From Roseomonas populi (lineage in GTDB: Bacteria; Pseudomonadota; Alphaproteobacteria; Acetobacterales; Acetobacteraceae), in the NCBI RefSeq assembly GCF_024594815.1, contig NZ_JANJOU010000034.1:1-60296 (forward strand): DNA of 60,296 nucleotides. The letters run 5' to 3'. A program made the position numbers and the translations under genes. Below the pieces are notes generated by a model. It had not been told where the DNA came from, ran no database searches, and worked only from the letters and a program-made list of their open reading frames with translations. This document shows, piece after piece, positions 52,859 through 60,296 of this stretch (position 1 is the stretch's first letter; each line of letters begins with the position of its first letter).

Positions 52859-53788
52859 ATGGAACTGGTTGGGCGCGAGGTCGCGCGCGGGCTGCGCTTT
52901 CCCGAGGGGCCGATCTGGCTGCCCGACGGCAGCCTGCTGGTCGTGGAGATCGAGGGCGGGACGCTGACGCGGATCGCTCCCTCTGGCCACGCCGAGGTGG
53001 TCGCAAGGCTGGGCGGCGGGCCGAACGGGGCGGCCATCGGGCCGGACGGGGCCTGCTACGTCTGCAACAACGGCGGCTTCCGCTGGCTGGAGCAGGCGGA
53101 CGGCTACCTCCGTCCCGTCGGTATCGCCGAGGACTACACTGGCGGCCGGATCGAGCGTGTGGACCTTGGGACGGGCCAGGTCCGAATTCTCTACACGGAA
53201 TGCGACGGCAAGCCCCTGAACGGTCCGAACGACATCGTCTTCGACGCCCATGGCGGCTTCTGGTTCACCGACCTGGGCAAGGTGCGGGCCCGCAGCATGG
53301 ACCGCGGCGCCGTCTACTATGCCCGCTGCGACGGCAGCCTCATCCGCGAGGTGATCTTCCCCTCCATGACCCCGAACGGGGTCGGTCTTTCCCCGGATGG
53401 CCGCACGCTTTACGTGGCGGAGACGGAGACGAGCCGTCTCTGGGCCTATCCTGTCACCGCGCCGGGTGAGGTGGGCCTGGAGGCCTGGCCGTCGCCCAAC
53501 GGCGGGCGCCTTCTCTACGGTCCCCCGGGATACCAGCGCTTTGACTCCCTGGCCGTTGAGGCGGACGGCAACATCTGCGTGGCGACACTGGTGCATGCAG
53601 GTATCTCGGTCATCTCGCCCGTGGGCGAGTTGGTCGAGTTCCATGCCGCACCGGAGCCGTATTGCACGAACATCTGCTTCGGCGGTGGCGGGCTCAGGAC
53701 GGCATTCATCACCCTGTCCGGGACCGGGCGCCTGATCGCGGTTGACTGGCCCAGAAGTGGGCTGCCGCTGCAACCGAGGCTTGGGTGA
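52859..53788 (+). CDS. SMP-30/gluconolactonase family protein
   Basis: A 309-residue six-bladed beta-propeller. Metal ligands are the Glu in RFPEGPIW, the Asn in LNGPNDIVF and the Asp in FDSLAVEADGN; MTPNGVGLSPDGRTLYVAET is the typical blade-4 motif. The family opens sugar or dicarboxylate lactones with Ca or Zn. GTG 52832 is an alternative start, but that codon lies in the palindrome. Last gene of the Liv operon, which together with the SDR suggests oxidation of a sugar or hydroxy acid to a lactone and hydrolysis. Confidence 0.82.
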   Translation: MELVGREVARGLRFPEGPIWLPDGSLLVVEIEGGTLTRIAPSGHAEVVARLGGGPNGAAIGPDGACYVCNNGGFRWLEQADGYLRPVGIAEDYTGGRIERVDLGTGQVRILYTECDGKPLNGPNDIVFDAHGGFWFTDLGKVRARSMDRGAVYYARCDGSLIREVIFPSMTPNGVGLSPDGRTLYVAETETSRLWAYPVTAPGEVGLEAWPSPNGGRLLYGPPGYQRFDSLAVEADGNICVATLVHAGISVISPVGELVEFHAAPEPYCTNICFGGGGLRTAFITLSGTGRLIAVDWPRSGLPLQPRLG

Positions 53789-53836
53789 CCCTCGCTGGGT
53801 CGAGCTCGGGCTGCGAGTTGCCTCACCTTTGCGTAC

Positions 53837-54082
53837 CGGCACATCGCGGCCCGCGCGTGGAAGATGGGGTTCCGCGGCGCGCTGGTCGTACACCCCTCTC
53901 AGGTAGCACCGCTGAATGCCGCCTTCACGCCCGGTTCGAGGGAGCTCGACTGGGCACTGCGTGTTGCCAAGGGAGCTTGTAACGCTCGGGACAAGGGGCG
54001 AGGTGCGTTCGAACTTGATGGCCGCATGATCGATCCGCCGGTCGTCCGGCGGGCGGAGGAGATACTTGCCTTCGCAGGGTAA
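53837..54082 (+). pseudogene. HpcH/HpaI citrate lyase beta-like (citramalyl/malyl-CoA lyase) C-terminal fragment
   Basis: The frame reads HIAARAWKMGFRGALVVHPS, QVAPLNAAFTPGSRELDWAL and DGRMIDPPVVRRAEEILAFA, the last ~80 residues of the CitE/MclA fold, including the HP-x-Q-V motif and the D-G-x-M-I-D-x-P end. The N-terminal barrel with the metal site is missing. Enzymes of this family cleave citramalyl-CoA or malyl-CoA, the step that would finish the mesaconyl-CoA route encoded upstream. Confidence 0.65.
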
Positions 54083-54115
54083 CGTCGCCATCGCTGCCCC
54101 GATGGTAGGGCGAGG

Positions 54116-54913
54116 TCACCCGCCCTCCAGCTGGAGGGAGAGGGCGCTAGCCTGAGCTCTGAGGGTCGTCCCGATCTCAGTCAGGCCGATGCGGCGCAGC
54201 TGCTCGCTGACGCCGACAATGACAAGTGCATGGGAGACGCGCTCTCGCGGCGCCACCGGGGCGGCGATCACCGTGACACCGGTTATGTACCGGCCTTCAT
54301 CGACCGCGAAGCCACTCTCTTTCGTCGCCTGGATGTCGGCGCGCCACTGCGCGAGGCTTGGTGGGTCCTCCCAGCGCAGGCCGTGGAAGCGCCGCTCGAT
54401 CTCCCTCCAGGAATGGCCGCCGAAGGCGGCGATGCAGCGCCCGGTCGCGCTGATCAGCGAGGGGTACCGGCTACCTACATCCACCTGCAGCCGCAGCGCG
54501 TGACTCGGCCGCGCGATGGCGACAGCCACGATGTGGTCGAGCCCCGGGATCTCCACGCCGATCGCGGTGGCGCTGTACTCCGCCGCGAGCCGATCGAGCA
54601 CCGGCTGCGCGAGGTTGCTGAAGGGGTCCTTGCGCAGCATTCCCCGCGCGAGAGCGACGACGCCACCCGCCAGTGCATAGCGCTTTGTCGCTGGGTCAAA
54701 GGACAGCATCTCCTCCGCGACGAGCGCGCGAAGGATGTGCAGGCAAGTGCTGGGCACCATGCCTAGCGGCCGCGCGATGCCGTGTACGCCCAGCGGGGCA
54801 TCGCTGCGCGAGAGCAGCTTCAGGATTGCTATCGCGCGGGTAACGGCGGGAACGGCACGGATCGTCGCGCCCCGGTCAGAGGGATCATGCCGAGCTTCGT
54901 CATCCTGGTTCAT
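54116..54913 (-). CDS. IclR family transcriptional regulator
   Basis: A 265-residue regulator. The winged helix-turn-helix has AVTRAIAILKLLSRSDAPLG and MVPSTCLHILRALVAEEML. The effector domain has AIGVEIPGLDHIVAVAIARP and the block SATGRCIAAFGGHSW (usually SATGRAlLAf). It faces the CoA ligase gene, and GTTGT/ACAAC repeats lie directly at its start. It probably controls the ligase operon and itself. Confidence 0.85.
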   Translation of the reverse strand: MNQDDEARHDPSDRGATIRAVPAVTRAIAILKLLSRSDAPLGVHGIARPLGMVPSTCLHILRALVAEEMLSFDPATKRYALAGGVVALARGMLRKDPFSNLAQPVLDRLAAEYSATAIGVEIPGLDHIVAVAIARPSHALRLQVDVGSRYPSLISATGRCIAAFGGHSWREIERRFHGLRWEDPPSLAQWRADIQATKESGFAVDEGRYITGVTVIAAPVAPRERVSHALVIVGVSEQLRRIGLTEIGTTLRAQASALSLQLEGG

Positions 54914-54949
54914 GTTGTCCTAATACAACAAACTATTCTCATTGACAAC
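54914..54949. promoter_or_regulatory. IclR operator candidate
   Basis: GTTGT-N6-ACAAC at 54914-54929 abuts the IclR start codon, and a further GACAAC at 54944-54949 pairs with GTTGTC at 54914-54919. The AT-rich stretch between divergent genes is where an IclR dimer pair would bind. Confidence 0.45.
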
Positions 54950-55007
54950 ACTATCCTGCCTTGCCTTGAATGTGCCCAAGGCGAGAAGCCGGGAGAGGAA
55001 GCGTTCG

Positions 55008-56567
55008 ATGGCACGGCTCACCGACAGCCCCGACTACGGCTTCGCGCAGGCAAACTTCACCCCCGAGCGCCTTTGGGATTTCTTCGACGGCGACCGCGAG
55101 CACTTCAACGTCGCCCAGGAGTGCATCGATCGCCACGCCACCGATCCCGCGCGCTTGGCCGTGCGCGTCGCGCATGCGGATGGCCGGGACGAGCTCATCA
55201 CCTTCCGCGCTATCGCCGAGGCTTCTTCCCGCATTGCCCATTGGCTAGAGACGCGCGGCGTGCGCCGCGGTGACCGGGTGGCGGTGATGATCGACCCCTC
55301 GCTGCCCTTCTACGCCGCCATGTTCGGCGCCATGAAGCGCGGCGCCATCGCCGTACCGCTCTTCACCCTCTTTGGCCCGGACGGGGTTCGGCTACGGGTG
55401 GCGGACTGTGCCCCGCGCGTGCTGCTGACCCAGGCCGGGAAGGAGGACGCCGCGAGCGCCATCGAGGGAACGGAGACGGTGGTTGCCGACGCGGACTTCA
55501 TGGACGGCCTGGCGCGGTTCCCCGCCCAGTACGCTGTGCGGACGGGCGCGAACGACATGGCGCTGTTCCAGTACACCTCTGGCACAACACGGGAGCTTCC
55601 GGCGGCGGTGAAGCACACGCACCGCTCCATCGTCGTGCTCATGCTGGCAGCCCTCTACGGCACCGGCATCCGCCCGGCCGACGAGTTCTTCTGCCCCTCC
55701 TCCCCCGCCTGGGGCCACGGGCTGGCGCACGGCACGCTCGCGCCGCTCGCCATGGGTGTCACAACCGGGACATATGCGGGGAAGTTCGACCCGGTTCGGC
55801 TGATGAAGGCGCTCCAGGATTTCGGCATCACCAATCTCTCCGCGGCCGCCACCCACTACCGAATGATGCGGACCAGCGGGCAAGCGGCGCAGTTCCGGTT
55901 CGCGATACGCAAGCTCTCCTACACCGGCGAGCCGATCGACGCGGAGACGCTGCGCTTCATCGACGAGATCTTCGGCGTGCCGGCCTGTAGCATGTACGGC
56001 ACTACCGAGGTCGGCGTCGCCCTCGTGAACTATCCGGGCGCCCGCGATTTCCCGGTGAAGCCCGGCTCCCTCGGCAAGGCTGTGCCGGGGCTGGAGGTGC
56101 AGGTGCAACGTCCCGACGGTACACCCGCCGAACCCGGTGAGATCGGTGAGATCAAGCTGCGGCGACGGGGAGAATGGGTGCCGACCAAGGACCTGGGGCG
56201 TGTCGACGAGGACGGCTACTTCTACCACGCCGGACGCGCCGATGACGTGATCATCTCCGCCGGCTGGACGATGAGTGCCGTCGAGATCGAGGACGTGCTG
56301 ATGCAGCATCCCGACGTGCGCGAAGCGGCAGCGATCGGCGTGCCCGATCCCGTGCGCGGGCAGGTGGTGAAGGCCTTCATCGTCAGCGTCCGGATCGGCG
56401 ACGACGACTTCGCCCGGGAGCTGCAGGACCACACCCGGGCTCGGCTCAGCCAGCACGAGTACCCGCGCCAGGTCGCCTTCGTACCTGAGTTGCCGAAGAC
56501 CCCGGCCGGCAAGATCAACCGCAAGGCCATCCGCGACGCCGAGGCTGCACGTCGCGTGCCTGCGTAG
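55008..56567 (+). CDS. Acyl-CoA synthetase / AMP-dependent CoA ligase
   Basis: A 519-residue adenylate-forming enzyme. The P-loop reads YTSGTTRELPAAVKHTH, a variant of TSGTTG-x-PK; later come SMYGTTEVGVALVNYPG (A5), KDLGRVDEDGYFYHAGRADD (A7/A8) and the catalytic Lys in LPKTPAGKINRKAIRD (A10). The layout fits medium-chain or aryl acyl-CoA synthetases. ATG 55008 is chosen, after a GAGAGGAAG site. It opens the region-5 operon, so it activates the acid used by the MaoC and carboxylase-like enzymes. Confidence 0.87.
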   Translation: MARLTDSPDYGFAQANFTPERLWDFFDGDREHFNVAQECIDRHATDPARLAVRVAHADGRDELITFRAIAEASSRIAHWLETRGVRRGDRVAVMIDPSLPFYAAMFGAMKRGAIAVPLFTLFGPDGVRLRVADCAPRVLLTQAGKEDAASAIEGTETVVADADFMDGLARFPAQYAVRTGANDMALFQYTSGTTRELPAAVKHTHRSIVVLMLAALYGTGIRPADEFFCPSSPAWGHGLAHGTLAPLAMGVTTGTYAGKFDPVRLMKALQDFGITNLSAAATHYRMMRTSGQAAQFRFAIRKLSYTGEPIDAETLRFIDEIFGVPACSMYGTTEVGVALVNYPGARDFPVKPGSLGKAVPGLEVQVQRPDGTPAEPGEIGEIKLRRRGEWVPTKDLGRVDEDGYFYHAGRADDVIISAGWTMSAVEIEDVLMQHPDVREAAAIGVPDPVRGQVVKAFIVSVRIGDDDFARELQDHTRARLSQHEYPRQVAFVPELPKTPAGKINRKAIRDAEAARRVPA

Positions 56568-56593
56568 GCTCAAAGAGAGAAGGAAGGAACGTC

Positions 56594-57751
56594 ATGTCCG
56601 CAACGACACTCGAGAAGCCGGGGAGCCGGCTTTTCCCGAAGATCACCGAGGAGGCGCTCGACGACCTGCGCGCCCGCATCGGCGTGAAGATCGAGAACAC
56701 CGCCGAGCCCTGGTGTTACGAGGCGACGCGGGACAACATTCGCCACTACGCCCACGGCATCGGGGACGACAACCCGCTGTGGTGCAACCCGGACTACGCA
56801 GCGCGTAGCACACAGGGCGGCATCGTTGCCCTGCCCAGCTTCCTCTTTACCACCAGCCGCATCATCTCCGGTTATGTTGGCGGGCTGCCGGGCGTGCACG
56901 CCATGTGGTCGGGCGCCGATTGGCGCTGGCATCGCTGGGTGCGCCGGAACGAGACCATCCGTACCGAGGCACATCTTTCCGAGTTGGTGGAGCACGAGAC
57001 CACCTTCGCCGGACGGGCGATCCGCCAAGTCTACCACGTCGATTTCTACGGCGATGGCGGCGACAAGGTGGCGGAGGCCGAGAGCTGGTGCTTCCGCACG
57101 GATCGCGACGCCGCACGCGAGCAGGGCACCAAGTACCGGGAGGTGAAGGCCAAGCCGCCGCGTGTCTACACCGAGGCGGAACTGGAGCGCGTCTACAAGC
57201 TCTACGAGGCCGAGGAAGTGCGCGGCGCGACTCCCCGATACTGGGAGGATGTGGCGGCCGGCGACGTGCTGCCCACGATGGCGAAGGGTCCGATGACCGT
57301 CACCGGCTTCATCGCCTATGCCCAGGGCTGGGGCGGGCTCTATATCCGCGCGAACAAGCTGGCTTGGAGGCAGATCCGCAATCACCCCGGGCTCGGCATC
57401 AAGAACCGGTTCGGCATCCCGGACTGCCCGGAGCGCGTGCACTGGGAGCCTGAGATGGCGCTGATGGTCGGCGCACCCGGCGCCTACGACTACGGCCCGG
57501 AGCGCTGCTCCTGGCTGACGCACCACCTGACGAACTGGATGGGTGATGACGGCTTCCTGGTGCGAGCCACCAGCAAGCTGCGCCGCCACAACCCGGAAGG
57601 CGACCTGCTCTTCATCGATGGCAAGGTGACGGGCAAGCGCGTGGAGGGCGGGCGCCACCTCGTCGAGATCGAGCAGCAGGCCGTGAACCAGGACGGCGAG
57701 CTCTCGGTCATTGGCGGCGGCACCGTCGCCCTGCCGAGCCGTGCGGGGTGA
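56594..57751 (+). CDS. MaoC-like double-hotdog acyl dehydratase/hydratase
   Basis: A 385-residue protein with two hotdog domains. The N-terminal one is of the FAS1-like dehydratase type (EATRDNIRHYAHGIGDDNPL with the Asp-x-x-x-x-His-like centre, WCNPDYA) and the second begins near residue 215 (TPRYWEDVAAGDVLPTMAKG). It should hydrate an enoyl-CoA. It lies 26 bp after the CoA ligase gene. In principle it could also supply the mesaconyl-C4-CoA hydratase step missing from region 4, but this is only a suggestion. Confidence 0.75.
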   Translation: MSATTLEKPGSRLFPKITEEALDDLRARIGVKIENTAEPWCYEATRDNIRHYAHGIGDDNPLWCNPDYAARSTQGGIVALPSFLFTTSRIISGYVGGLPGVHAMWSGADWRWHRWVRRNETIRTEAHLSELVEHETTFAGRAIRQVYHVDFYGDGGDKVAEAESWCFRTDRDAAREQGTKYREVKAKPPRVYTEAELERVYKLYEAEEVRGATPRYWEDVAAGDVLPTMAKGPMTVTGFIAYAQGWGGLYIRANKLAWRQIRNHPGLGIKNRFGIPDCPERVHWEPEMALMVGAPGAYDYGPERCSWLTHHLTNWMGDDGFLVRATSKLRRHNPEGDLLFIDGKVTGKRVEGGRHLVEIEQQAVNQDGELSVIGGGTVALPSRAG

Positions 57752-57792
57752 GGGCGGCCAGCCCCCCCTCGAGTTGAGTACCTGATAATGAG

Positions 57793-57820
57793 GACGAGGG
57801 GCGGACGAACCGCCCCCGTC
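57793..57820. terminator. GC-rich hairpin between the dehydratase and Bug genes
   Basis: GACGAGGGGCGG-ACGAA-CCGCCCCCGTC forms an 11-bp stem with one bulged base. There is no U-tract. It may attenuate or end transcription before the Bug gene at 57871. Confidence 0.45.
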
Positions 57821-57870
57821 CAAGTGCACGACGTCCAGGAATGCCAAGACCGCCCACGGGAGGGCACGTG

Positions 57871-58839
57871 ATGCATCGCAGGACCATGCTCGCCGCCTCG
57901 CTGGGGGCGCTGGCCGGGGCCGTTCCCCTGGGGCGCGCCGAGGCCCAGGCCTTCCCCAGCCGCCCCGTGCGGATCATCGTGCCCTACGCCGCGGGCCAGG
58001 GCTCAGACCTCTTCGCCCGGCGGTTCGCAGAACACTTCCAGCGGCAACTCGGGCAGCCGTTCGTGGTGGAGAACCGACCTGGCGCCGGAGGCAACATCGG
58101 CTCCGCGGCCACGGCGCGGGCGGAGCCCGACGGGCATACCCTCCTCTGGGGCACCAACGGCACCCATGCCGGCAACGAGTTCATGTATGCGAATCTCGGC
58201 TTCGACCCGGTAAGGGATTTCGAGCCGGTCGCGGGCATCCTGCGCTTCGGCATGATGCTTGGCGTGGCCCAGAACGGCGTGCTCCGCACGGTGCCCGATC
58301 TCATCCGCGCCGCGAAGGAGAGGCCCGGCCAGGTCTCGGTGGGGCTGCCCAGCACCACCGCCCGGGCGGTGCTGCAGATGATCCGAGACAAGACCGGGGC
58401 GGACCTCCTCCCCGTTCCCTATACGGGCAGCGCACAGGCGCTGACCGGTTTGCTGCGTGGGGATGTCCAGGCTTCGATTGACACGGTTACGGCGGTGCTC
58501 GGGCCCATCCGGCAAGGGCAGATGGCGCCGGTTGCCATCTCCACTGAAAGCCGCTCGGAATCGCTCGGCAACGTGCCCACGCTCAAGGAGCTGGGCGTGG
58601 ATGCGACGCTGGAGGCATGGAACGCGCTCTACGCCCCGCGCGGCACGCCGGCCGCAGCAGTGGCGGTGCTGAACCGCGTGGCCAATACGGCGCTCGCCGA
58701 TCCCGCCATCAGGGCCATGCTCGTCCATGACGGCGCGGACCCGCTTGGCGGCCGGCCCGAGGACCTGGCGGCGCTGATGCGGCGGGACCGCGCGATCTGG
58801 GAGCCCATCGTCCGCAGCCTGGGCCTGGCCCCGCAGTAG
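57871..58839 (+). CDS. Bug/TctC-family binding protein (6)
   Basis: A 322-residue periplasmic protein. ATG 57871 follows GGGAGGGC; the signal reads HRRTMLAASLGALAGAVPLG and ends AEAQA. Signatures: RPVRIIVPYAAGQGSDLFAR, GQPFVVENRPGAGG, DGHTLLWGTNGTHAGNE. It precedes a CaiB/BaiF gene by 13 bp, so it belongs to the same catabolic unit. Confidence 0.85.
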   Translation: MHRRTMLAASLGALAGAVPLGRAEAQAFPSRPVRIIVPYAAGQGSDLFARRFAEHFQRQLGQPFVVENRPGAGGNIGSAATARAEPDGHTLLWGTNGTHAGNEFMYANLGFDPVRDFEPVAGILRFGMMLGVAQNGVLRTVPDLIRAAKERPGQVSVGLPSTTARAVLQMIRDKTGADLLPVPYTGSAQALTGLLRGDVQASIDTVTAVLGPIRQGQMAPVAISTESRSESLGNVPTLKELGVDATLEAWNALYAPRGTPAAAVAVLNRVANTALADPAIRAMLVHDGADPLGGRPEDLAALMRRDRAIWEPIVRSLGLAPQ

Positions 58840-58852
58840 CGGAGGGATCCCT

Positions 58853-60109
58853 ATGGATCATCCCATGCCCCGTCCCGAACGGGCCGCACCGGCTGCCGCG
58901 CCCTGGAAGGGACCGCTCGCTGGGGTGCGGGTGCTGGACCTCACCCGCGTGCTGGCCGGGCCGCTCACCACGCAGTTCCTGTCGGACCTGGGCGCCGAGG
59001 TGCTGAAGCTGGAGCCGCCGGGAAAGGGGGACGAGACCCGCGGGTTCGCGCCCTTCGTCGGCGGGGAGAGTCACTATTTCCTCGGGCTCAATCGCGGCAA
59101 GCGTAGCCTGGTGGTTGACCTGCGCGACCCGGAGGGGGCGGAGATCCTGCGGGGACTCGTCGCCACGGTCGACGTGCTGGTGGAGAACTTCCGCCCCGGC
59201 GTGATGAACCGGCTCGGCCTCGGTGCGGAGGCGCTGATGGCGCTGAACCCGCGCCTGATCTACTGCGCCATCAGCGGCTTCGGCCTCACCGGCCCGCTCT
59301 CGGGCATGCCCTCCTTCGACATCGTGACCCAGGCGATGACGGGGGTGATGAGCGTGAACGGTGAGAAGGGCGGCGCGCCGGTGAAGCTCGGGCTGCCCAT
59401 TGGGGACATGTCCGGCGGCATCTTCGGCGCGATCGCCATCCTTTCCGCCCTGCATGAACGCCACACCACGGGCCGCGGGCGTCTCATTGATGCCAGTCTC
59501 TATGACGGCACCATGTCCCTGCTTGGCTATCTCTCGCAGCTCGCCTTCCTCACCGGGCAGGACCCGCGGCCTATGGGCTCCGCCCATCCAAGCGTGGTGC
59601 CCTACGATGCCTTCCCCGCTTCGGACGGTGCCATCGTCATCGCCTGCCTCGCGGATCATTTCTGGCCACGCCTCTGCACGGCGCTGGGCTGCGACGAACT
59701 CGGCGCGGATCCCGGCCTGGCCACGATGGCGCAACGGCGGGAACGCCGGGCGGAGATCGAGCCGCGCATCGCCACCATCACCCGGACACGCACTGTCGCG
59801 GAATGGCAGCGGGTCCTGCAAGAGCACGATATCCCGCACGCGCCGGTTCTCGGGGTGCAGGATGCCCTGGCGCATCCTCATGCCAGGGCGCGGGAGATGG
59901 TGGTGGAGGTGGAGCACCCGCGCGCCGGTCCGATCCGCATGCTGGGGCGCCCCGTCAAGTTCCCGGGCGCCGAGCAGGCGCCGCTGGAACCGCCGCCCTG
60001 CCTCGGCGAGCACACGAACGAGGTGCTTCGGGAGATGCTGGGCTACGACGAGAGTCGCATAGCGAGCTTGCGGAATAGGGGCGTCATCCATTGCGGGGCA
60101 GGGGAGTGA
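58853..60109 (+). CDS. CaiB/BaiF family CoA-transferase
   Basis: A 418-residue class III CoA-transferase of the ordinary type. GVRVLDLTRVLAGPLTTQFL opens the fold, RGKRSLVVDLRDPEG follows, and the catalytic Asp is in PSFDIVTQAMTGVMSVNG. CLGEHTNEVLREMLGY is the usual end. It moves CoA between an organic acid and a donor such as succinyl-CoA. It lies between the Bug gene and a carboxylase gene and is not closely similar to the Mct-like protein at 43462. Confidence 0.87.
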   Translation: MDHPMPRPERAAPAAAPWKGPLAGVRVLDLTRVLAGPLTTQFLSDLGAEVLKLEPPGKGDETRGFAPFVGGESHYFLGLNRGKRSLVVDLRDPEGAEILRGLVATVDVLVENFRPGVMNRLGLGAEALMALNPRLIYCAISGFGLTGPLSGMPSFDIVTQAMTGVMSVNGEKGGAPVKLGLPIGDMSGGIFGAIAILSALHERHTTGRGRLIDASLYDGTMSLLGYLSQLAFLTGQDPRPMGSAHPSVVPYDAFPASDGAIVIACLADHFWPRLCTALGCDELGADPGLATMAQRRERRAEIEPRIATITRTRTVAEWQRVLQEHDIPHAPVLGVQDALAHPHARAREMVVEVEHPRAGPIRMLGRPVKFPGAEQAPLEPPPCLGEHTNEVLREMLGYDESRIASLRNRGVIHCGAGE

Positions 60110-60173
60110 TGCGGTGCTGCTGCTCCGAGCCGCAGGGCTCCGTGGTACCCGGGACTGAGGTCGAGACGCCCTG

Positions 60174-60296
60174 ATGCCTGTTCTGCAAAGTGCGTTGGAC
60201 ACACGCGCGCCCGAGTTCGCGGAGAATGCGGCGCGCATGCGGGCGCTTGTGGACGATCTGCGCGCGCAGGCCGCGCGCGTGCGCGAGGGGGGCGGT
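60174..60296 (+). CDS. Acyl-CoA carboxylase carboxyltransferase subunit (methylcrotonyl-CoA carboxylase beta-like), partial
   Basis: The first 41 residues, MPVLQSALDTRAPEFAENAA then RMRALVDDLRAQAARVREGG, match the start of biotin-dependent carboxyltransferase beta subunits of the MccB type. The gene runs off the window. With the MaoC, CoA ligase and CaiB genes it suggests branched-chain acyl-CoA or terpenoid-type breakdown. Confidence 0.6.
   Translation, partial: MPVLQSALDTRAPEFAENAARMRALVDDLRAQAARVREGGG

Noticed and set aside
58709-60238. Leftward open frame of 509 codons
   Set aside because: Antisense to the CaiB/BaiF gene with its conserved Asp; no family features of its own.

Overview
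The window is GC-rich (roughly two thirds GC by eye). It looks like accessory DNA of an alphaproteobacterium, most likely an Acetobacteraceae member such as Roseomonas. That guess rests on orphan Bug/TctC-type binding proteins, an HWE-family histidine kinase, Liv- and Opp-type transporters, CoA-transferases of the CaiB/BaiF family and catabolic acyl-CoA genes. It is an inference from gene style, not a database match. I saw no rRNA, tRNA or CRISPR array.

Region 1 (about 1-17.8 kb) is a plasmid-like or island-like mosaic. It starts with a cut alcohol dehydrogenase. A ParA ATPase and a DUF3102-type partner follow, then a wrecked IS3-family element and a small tyrosine recombinase whose catalytic tyrosine codon reads Asn. 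Next come a large HWE sensor kinase with its single-domain response regulator, and a second, intact tyrosine recombinase preceded by a dif-like inverted repeat. A truncated copy of that recombinase and its leader lies about 1.5 kb further on. The rest of the region holds a GAF protein, a frameshifted recombinase-associated gene, an SbmA/YddA-type ABC exporter with a secreted partner, a broken response regulator, an Ntn-hydrolase (proteasome-like) protein and an ExoD-like membrane protein.

Region 2 (17.8-25.3 kb) is a complete Opp/Dpp-type peptide or nickel-type ABC transporter. Its five genes read leftward (F, D, B, C, A). A second, paralogous binding protein reads rightward behind a sigma-54-like promoter. 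A gene graveyard follows (25.3-26.7 kb) with pieces of an IclR regulator and an FAD-dependent oxidoreductase.

Region 3 (26.7-34.5 kb) holds a Bug protein plus both subunits of a Rieske ring-hydroxylating oxygenase. A leftward four-gene operon (amidohydrolase, 2-hydroxyacid dehydrogenase, two Bug proteins) diverges from a GntR/FCD regulator, with a TTGTCGACAA operator candidate between them.

Region 4 (34.9-53.8 kb) is the most interesting part. A Bug protein, a GntR/FCD regulator and an isochorismatase-like protein are followed by an apparently co-transcribed row: TfdA/TauD dioxygenase, Bug protein, isocitrate/isopropylmalate-type dehydrogenase, 2-oxoglutarate dehydrogenase E1-like enzyme, mesaconyl-CoA C1-C4 CoA transferase-like protein and methylsuccinyl-CoA dehydrogenase-like protein. 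The gene order matches a chemically sensible pathway: hydroxylate a branched tricarboxylate, oxidise and decarboxylate it to a 2-oxo acid, convert that to methylsuccinyl-CoA, dehydrogenate it to mesaconyl-C1-CoA, and shift the CoA to C4 for cleavage to acetyl-CoA and pyruvate. A Liv-type transporter operon with an SDR, a 3-hydroxyisobutyrate dehydrogenase-like enzyme and an SMP-30 lactonase follows. Four copies of the 8-mer AATGCATT lie at the promoters or starts of these units and suggest one regulon. A citrate-lyase-beta (citramalyl-CoA lyase-like) fragment sits just downstream.

Region 5 (54.1-60.3 kb) has an IclR regulator divergent from a CoA ligase, a MaoC-like double-hotdog dehydratase, a Bug protein, a CaiB/BaiF CoA-transferase and the start of a methylcrotonyl-CoA carboxylase carboxyltransferase-type gene that runs off the window. 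This suggests activation and breakdown of another organic acid.
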